Source: JAZLIL01 sp045617405 (GTDB taxonomy: Bacteria > Bacillota > Clostridia > Lachnospirales > Lachnospiraceae). Taken from it: a DNA stretch of 17,905 nucleotides. The stretch is taken from positions 1-17,905 of the forward strand of contig JAZLIL010000186.1 in assembly GCA_045617405.1 (NCBI GenBank). The letters run 5' to 3'. Positions 13,837 to 17,905 of this stretch are shown here, in pieces. The notes under the pieces were generated by a model. It did not search any database. It saw nothing but the letters and a program-made list of their open reading frames with translations, and was not told the origin of the DNA. Position 1 is the first letter of the stretch. Every line of letters begins with the position of its first letter. A program made the translations under genes and the position numbers.

Positions 13837-16112
13837 CAATACTTGCTCCAGTTCTTTGTTGTCAATGATACACCATATCTTCCGACCCTGTTCGAGCCGA
13901 CTCCGACCGATCCGCCGCCTGCTCCGAGTCCGCCGTCATCGGAATCAAGTCTGAAGTAGTCGAGATTCTTCTTAAGTATCTCGGCAATGTCAACACTTGA
14001 ACCCTTCATAACCGCAATGTTGTTCCCGACTATTGTCACATCTCCTCTTGCGAAAATACTTCCGGTAAAATCAGCTGTAACGGTTACGTTCCCGGAGCTG
14101 ATAATAATTCCCTTGTTGTAGGGTGACGAAGGTGTATGCTCGTAATCATGATTAACTGCGATAAACCCGTATCCGTCGACTCCGGCATCCTTAATTACGG
14201 GATCCGATGCCACCTTTCCATAATTCACATAGCGGTCTGTCGTAAAGTTTTCGTTTGCCGCAAACGGATCGTAGTCCTCTTCGTCTGTCTTAAGCTCATA
14301 GGTACTGTCAAGTGTCAGATAGAGTTTTTTATATGTTTCGGAATACTCTGCCTCACGTGTTTTAAAATCCTCCACTGTCGCGGAATCCATCTGACCATCC
14401 TTGAAACGCTGCTCCTTCGGTTCCAAAGGATCGTAAATATTCTCTTCATAATCAAGAACATCACCGTAGCTCGTAACACCGGCCTCATTGAGCCAGATAT
14501 TTCCGACGCCCTGTTCGTAGTAGATGTTCATCTCATCGGCGTGTCCCTCGCGGTACTGTTTGAAATACTTCTGCGCGTACTCGGCCTTCTCCTCCGCGGT
14601 ATCGCCCTTAAAGTTCAGATAGAGGTAAACCCTCGTCGAATCATCTCCCGTTCCCGAGTACTTTACAAATGCGGGAATAACGGGAACGCTCTCGTTGACA
14701 AAGGTCTTAAGAGTCGTTGTAAGGTTGATGTAAGTGTCGGACTTCTTCCCTGTTTCTACCGGTGTAGTAAGTTTTGTGTACTCCGCAACGGTCATGGGAT
14801 TGTGTCCGATACCAATAATGTCATCACCTGAGATCAGATAGGCCTTCTGGCTTGACTTATAGGCAAGCGACTCACCCTGCATGACCGAAACAGTGTTATT
14901 TCCGTCAGCTCCGCCGCCTCCGTAATTTCTCGGCGTGATAAATGCTCTGCCGGCAAGCCAGAGACTTGAAACACTTCGAAGGTCAACCTCCGAATTGCTG
15001 CCGTTAATGATGATAGCGCTTGAGTCCCGGTGTGCTTCGGGGTTCTTTACTTCTGCCGACCCGTCCTTCTTATAATCGATTGTGTCTCCTATGGAATAAC
15101 CGTAATAGTTTCCGACCACGGACAGTCTTCCGCTCTTTGCATTGACGGTCAGATCATCTTTAACAAAACAGTTTGCGGAGGCCGTGAAATTAAGCGCATC
15201 ACTTGCCAAAGCGGAGCTGTCTCCCGAAAGCCGGATGCCGTTAAGCCACACTGACGAATAACTTGAGCTGTCACCGTTGATTGCAATTCGTCCCGTGTCC
15301 TTAGTCTCAATCTCATACCTGCTCACAAGAAGATTCGATCTGATCTTAAGCCTTCCGTTGTCACAGAAAAAGCCGGGTCTTATGTATGTCTTTGTACCGG
15401 CATCATATCCTCCGCCGTATACATTTCCTATTATGCTCGCTTCACTTCCTGCTGAACCGTACTTTATCTGACTGTCGCAGATGATTGCAAAATCCTGAAG
15501 AGCCCCGGTTGACACGGTAATACCCGGAATCTGGACACCCGGTGTATAGGAGGTCTTGAAATCGGGATACTTGAGTTCAATTTCAATATCCGTTACGATT
15601 GTTGAATCGTAGCCGCGTTCATCTGTGTAGGAAAGCGCAACACCCCTCAGCACGACTCGTCCGTTTGCCTTGTCTTCAGCCGACTGAGAAAGAACGGGAA
15701 CCGCCTTCCAGGCTACTTTGTCACTCGAAAAGCAGAGCTTCGTCGCATCATCGTCTCCGTTGTAGAAATTGTCAACAAAATTACTTTTTATAATCGCGTA
15801 GAGCTTATCGGAAACCTCCTCGTAGAAAGCTTCCTTTCTCTCTTCCTCATTCTTTGAAGTATATGTGTCAAGAAGCTCCTTATAAGGATTCTCAAGGCTG
15901 CTCCACGCAAGCTCCTCAAGCCCTGTCAGAAGCTCTGCCATGGCTGTTTCCACAGAATAGAAATCCTCCTGTGAAATCGTTGTTGCCCTTCTTGACGAAG
16001 CGTTATTTACAGACATGGTAAGCAGGGTAGTAAGCATCAGCGTCACCACAAGCACTGCTGCCACTACCATGACAAGAATTGATCCCTTATTGTCAAGTCT
16101 CATTTTCTTCAT
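13836..16112 (-). CDS. Large PilX/GspK-like pilin-related protein with beta-helix-like body
   Basis: 758 residues, with GGGAG seven bases before the ATG. The N-terminus MKKMRLDNKG then SILVMVVAAVLVVTLMLTTL resembles a prepilin signal of the PilX/GspK kind: predicted cleavage after Gly10, hydrophobic helix 11-34, and Met instead of Glu at +5. The following QEDFYSVETAMAELLTGLEE matches the helix of PilX proteins (FxxxExA). PilX and GspK are usually 150-350 residues, so this one is far larger. Residues about 207-395 and 665-705 show short repeated beta-strand patterns (ASIIGNVYGG, LKIRSNLLVSR, LTVNAKSGRLSVVGNYYGY, VTVTADFTGSIFARGDVTIV). These suggest a right-handed beta-helix like those of bactofilin-type domains. 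The C-terminus is Gly-rich. It starts 18 bases after the previous stop. Absence of Glu5 is known for GspK-type tip pilins, so a cap or tip position is plausible. Confidence 0.78.
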   Translation of the reverse strand: MKKMRLDNKGSILVMVVAAVLVVTLMLTTLLTMSVNNASSRRATTISQEDFYSVETAMAELLTGLEELAWSSLENPYKELLDTYTSKNEEERKEAFYEEVSDKLYAIIKSNFVDNFYNGDDDATKLCFSSDKVAWKAVPVLSQSAEDKANGRVVLRGVALSYTDERGYDSTIVTDIEIELKYPDFKTSYTPGVQIPGITVSTGALQDFAIICDSQIKYGSAGSEASIIGNVYGGGYDAGTKTYIRPGFFCDNGRLKIRSNLLVSRYEIETKDTGRIAINGDSSSYSSVWLNGIRLSGDSSALASDALNFTASANCFVKDDLTVNAKSGRLSVVGNYYGYSIGDTIDYKKDGSAEVKNPEAHRDSSAIIINGSNSEVDLRSVSSLWLAGRAFITPRNYGGGGADGNNTVSVMQGESLAYKSSQKAYLISGDDIIGIGHNPMTVAEYTKLTTPVETGKKSDTYINLTTTLKTFVNESVPVIPAFVKYSGTGDDSTRVYLYLNFKGDTAEEKAEYAQKYFKQYREGHADEMNIYYEQGVGNIWLNEAGVTSYGDVLDYEENIYDPLEPKEQRFKDGQMDSATVEDFKTREAEYSETYKKLYLTLDSTYELKTDEEDYDPFAANENFTTDRYVNYGKVASDPVIKDAGVDGYGFIAVNHDYEHTPSSPYNKGIIISSGNVTVTADFTGSIFARGDVTIVGNNIAVMKGSSVDIAEILKKNLDYFRLDSDDGGLGAGGGSVGVGSNRVGRYGVSLTTKNWSKY

Positions 16113-16130
16113 AGGCGTTCTCCCTGCCCG

Positions 16131-17435
16131 TTATCTCGTAATTACAGAATCCATCGTTGAAAGGCGTTTTCTGTTCATATCATCCGCATCGGTAAAATCA
16201 ACACCGTGTTCGTAGACATCAACCGTAACCCTGTAGATTCTGTTGATATTCTCTGTCGAATGAAAAATCTCGGTCTCTATAAGATCGTAGCTGTTTGACA
16301 TGTTTGTCTGCGAAAAGAAATGCAGGTTTGTAAACCCGTACGTTTCCCGCATAAAAGGAGTAATTGTTGCATTCGCAAATGAACAGCCGTTGATCACAAA
16401 CTCGGCCTTACCCTTTTCCACACCGCTTACCATATCCTGCTGGACCACATAGACGCCGACATCCTTCGCCGAATACTTTGCACGAAATGCATCGGTCACG
16501 TGCATGCTGATGACGTCATCGTAATCGCTTAACGGTCTCTTAAAAAAGCTGTAGAACAGGTAAATCCTTTCGAACCCGTCACCGCCTATTTCTCTCGAAA
16601 GAAGTGAATATGAGGGATCATCCCCCTCTATATACGGTTCAAGGAAGCCGTGAACGCTGTAGCGGAGAATGGCGCTAATCCTGACATCGCCCTCCGATTC
16701 TCCCGTGTCAACCGTAATCTCAATAGTTCTCTGAACATAGGGTGCAATCCCTTCCTCGTTCAGCGAGACAAGGAACTCCTTGTACTCATGTTCGTAGGCG
16801 TACTCATCGCACGCATAGTCGTAGCGGCTTTTGAAAATAGCGAGTGCATTGTTATCGCACATCCCGTACTCGTATCCGTTCTCAGCTATCAATACGCAGT
16901 TATTTGAATCCATGTTGTAGATGTCCGGAATCATAAAATTGTTGAACTGCGGCGTAGGCGAGGGCACAGGTGCTCCGGGCAGCGGTGTGGGGGAAAGAGG
17001 GTCGGGCGTCGGAGAAACGGGATTATAAAAATCTCCCGTCGCATCATAGGTCACCTTCAGATCGTACGTGTCGGGTCCAATCCTGAACCCTGCAACATTG
17101 TAGATACACTTGTCACTTCTCTGCTCCTCCGGGAGTGTAACTCCGGAATCATCTTTTGTCACATATCCGCCCGAAATTGTAATCCCGGTAGCATCGGCGC
17201 CGCCAGCCTCAACGGCGTTTCTTAATGCACTTGAAAAAGCCCCGATGTCGTAGCCCTTTGCCGTTTCCATAACGGACTGTGCTGCCAACGAGGCATTCTG
17301 ATTCTTAGCTGTTCTTCTGTTTGAGCTTGCTGAGGTATAAAACGTTCTGATAAGAGGTACAGCTACTATTGTCAGGATAAGCATGCTGACAATTACCTCA
17401 ATAAGCGTAAAACCTCTATTTTTCTCAGCCTTCAT
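16131..17435 (-). CDS. PilV-like prepilin with Pro-rich linker
   Basis: 434 residues from the ATG at 17435. This start is set by GGAGGAAG just upstream and gives a classic short leader MKAEKNRG followed by FTLIEVIVSMLILTIVAVPL. An ATG 39 bases further up would only lengthen the leader. Cleavage is predicted after Gly8, making Phe9 the methylated N-terminus and Glu13 the +5 residue. QNASLAAQSVMETAKGYD (47-63) resembles the PilV/GspI helix. Residues 139-163 are a Pro/Thr/Ser linker (TPDPLSPTPLPGAPVPSPTP), which splits the protein into two beta-rich domains. The length is well above the 150-200 residues usual for PilV. It is the first of four consecutive pilin genes, 69 bases after the PilO-like gene. 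Confidence 0.88.
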   Translation of the reverse strand: MKAEKNRGFTLIEVIVSMLILTIVAVPLIRTFYTSASSNRRTAKNQNASLAAQSVMETAKGYDIGAFSSALRNAVEAGGADATGITISGGYVTKDDSGVTLPEEQRSDKCIYNVAGFRIGPDTYDLKVTYDATGDFYNPVSPTPDPLSPTPLPGAPVPSPTPQFNNFMIPDIYNMDSNNCVLIAENGYEYGMCDNNALAIFKSRYDYACDEYAYEHEYKEFLVSLNEEGIAPYVQRTIEITVDTGESEGDVRISAILRYSVHGFLEPYIEGDDPSYSLLSREIGGDGFERIYLFYSFFKRPLSDYDDVISMHVTDAFRAKYSAKDVGVYVVQQDMVSGVEKGKAEFVINGCSFANATITPFMRETYGFTNLHFFSQTNMSNSYDLIETEIFHSTENINRIYRVTVDVYEHGVDFTDADDMNRKRLSTMDSVITR

Positions 17436-17437
17436 TT

Positions 17438-17445
17438 CTTCCTCC
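17438..17445 (-). promoter_or_regulatory. Ribosome binding site that sets the PilV-like start
   Basis: The minus strand reads GGAGGAAG, with the GGAGG core five bases before the ATG at 17435. It selects the short prepilin leader over the in-frame ATG at 17474. Confidence 0.75.
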
Positions 17446-17504
17446 GACACGATATCCGCGTACGTCAAAAGCACCTGAGGCCAAAAACTCTACTCCCTGA
17501 CCGC

Positions 17505-17905
17505 CTATTCGGCTTTTTGCTTTTTGCCCTTCTTGCCGGACTTGCCCTCTTCAACTACGTTTGGCTTCTGATCAACCGGCAGCTCGACTGTTCCGAAGAC
17601 ATTGTCGCGGCCAATCTCGATGCCCTGAATATCAGGGTAGGCTTCAGGAGCGTCACCGCACTTGAAGGAATATACATCAACCTTCATATCACCGGAAAGA
17701 CCGCCCGTGGACATATCGTAATTCATGGAGATGTCAGTGATGTTGGCCCTCTCGGGATAGGCGTTGACATACTCGACAAAGCGCTTCAGGTCCCCGTAGG
17801 TACTCTGATAGGAGAGCGTAAAGCTTGTCTTGTACAAAAACAGTCCCGTACCGTACTCGCTGATGTAATCATCGACAGCGCCAACCATGATACTCTCGGT
17901 GATCG
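17505..17905 (-). CDS. PilO-like type IV pilus alignment protein, C-terminal part (runs off window)
   Basis: 132 residues are visible. The frame is open through the right edge of the window (ITESIMVGAVDDY...), so the Met at 17888 is not shown to be the start. The segment SFTLSYQSTYGDLKRFVEYV, NAYPERANITDISM, then GGLSGDMKVDVYSFKC matches the C-terminal ferredoxin-like fold of PilO-type proteins. Those have a strand, a helix (LxxFLxxLxxxPR), then vxxlxl and a final strand ending in Y-x-F. PilO with PilN forms the inner-membrane platform linking PilM to the pilus. An unusual feature is a basic tail after the fold (GKSGKKGKKQKAE). It precedes four pilin genes. Assignment rests on this pattern alone, since the N-terminal membrane helix is outside the window. 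Confidence 0.65.
   Translation of the reverse strand, partial: ITESIMVGAVDDYISEYGTGLFLYKTSFTLSYQSTYGDLKRFVEYVNAYPERANITDISMNYDMSTGGLSGDMKVDVYSFKCGDAPEAYPDIQGIEIGRDNVFGTVELPVDQKPNVVEEGKSGKKGKKQKAE

Overview
The window looks like chromosome of a Firmicute of the Lachnospiraceae type (Butyrivibrio, Lachnospira, Roseburia relatives). This rests on the style of the RpoB N-terminus, a PD-(D/E)XK Rpn-type nuclease with AEAKP repeats, a Thr/Pro-rich linker, strong GGAGG ribosome binding sites and moderate GC. The genus cannot be fixed from the sequence alone. Nearly all genes are on the minus strand.

Right to left, in the direction of transcription, 17905 to 5413 is one tightly packed operon for a type IV pilus or pseudopilus system. 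It begins with the end of a PilO-like alignment protein. Four consecutive pilin-like proteins follow: PilV-like, a very large PilX/GspK-like one with a beta-helix-like body, FimT/GspH-like and PilW-like. The last gene encodes a 2362-residue secreted or anchored protein resembling DUF5057 proteins. It carries InlB-type repeats, recurring Rossmann-like blocks and a DxNxDG calcium-loop-like motif. The order (minor pilins, then a giant secreted protein) parallels fimU-pilV-pilW-pilX-pilY1 of Gram-negative type IV pili. It suggests a minor-pilin/tip-adhesin module in a Gram-positive gut or rumen bacterium. This is the most interesting part of the window.

From 5412 to about 3963 there is a scar. 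A plus-strand gene, an XRE-type regulator lacking its N-terminal half and continuous with a small membrane protein, converges on the pilus operon. Head to head with it lies an Rpn-family nuclease gene that also lacks its 5' end. The two fragments abut at about 4832/4833, which indicates a deletion or an assembly join.

From 3918 to 1 is housekeeping sequence: rmuC with an exact 11-residue coiled-coil repeat, its intrinsic terminator, two tandem sigma-A-type promoters, a roughly 200-base leader with a long hairpin, and the first 687 codons of rpoB. rpoB is not preceded by rplJ/rplL here.
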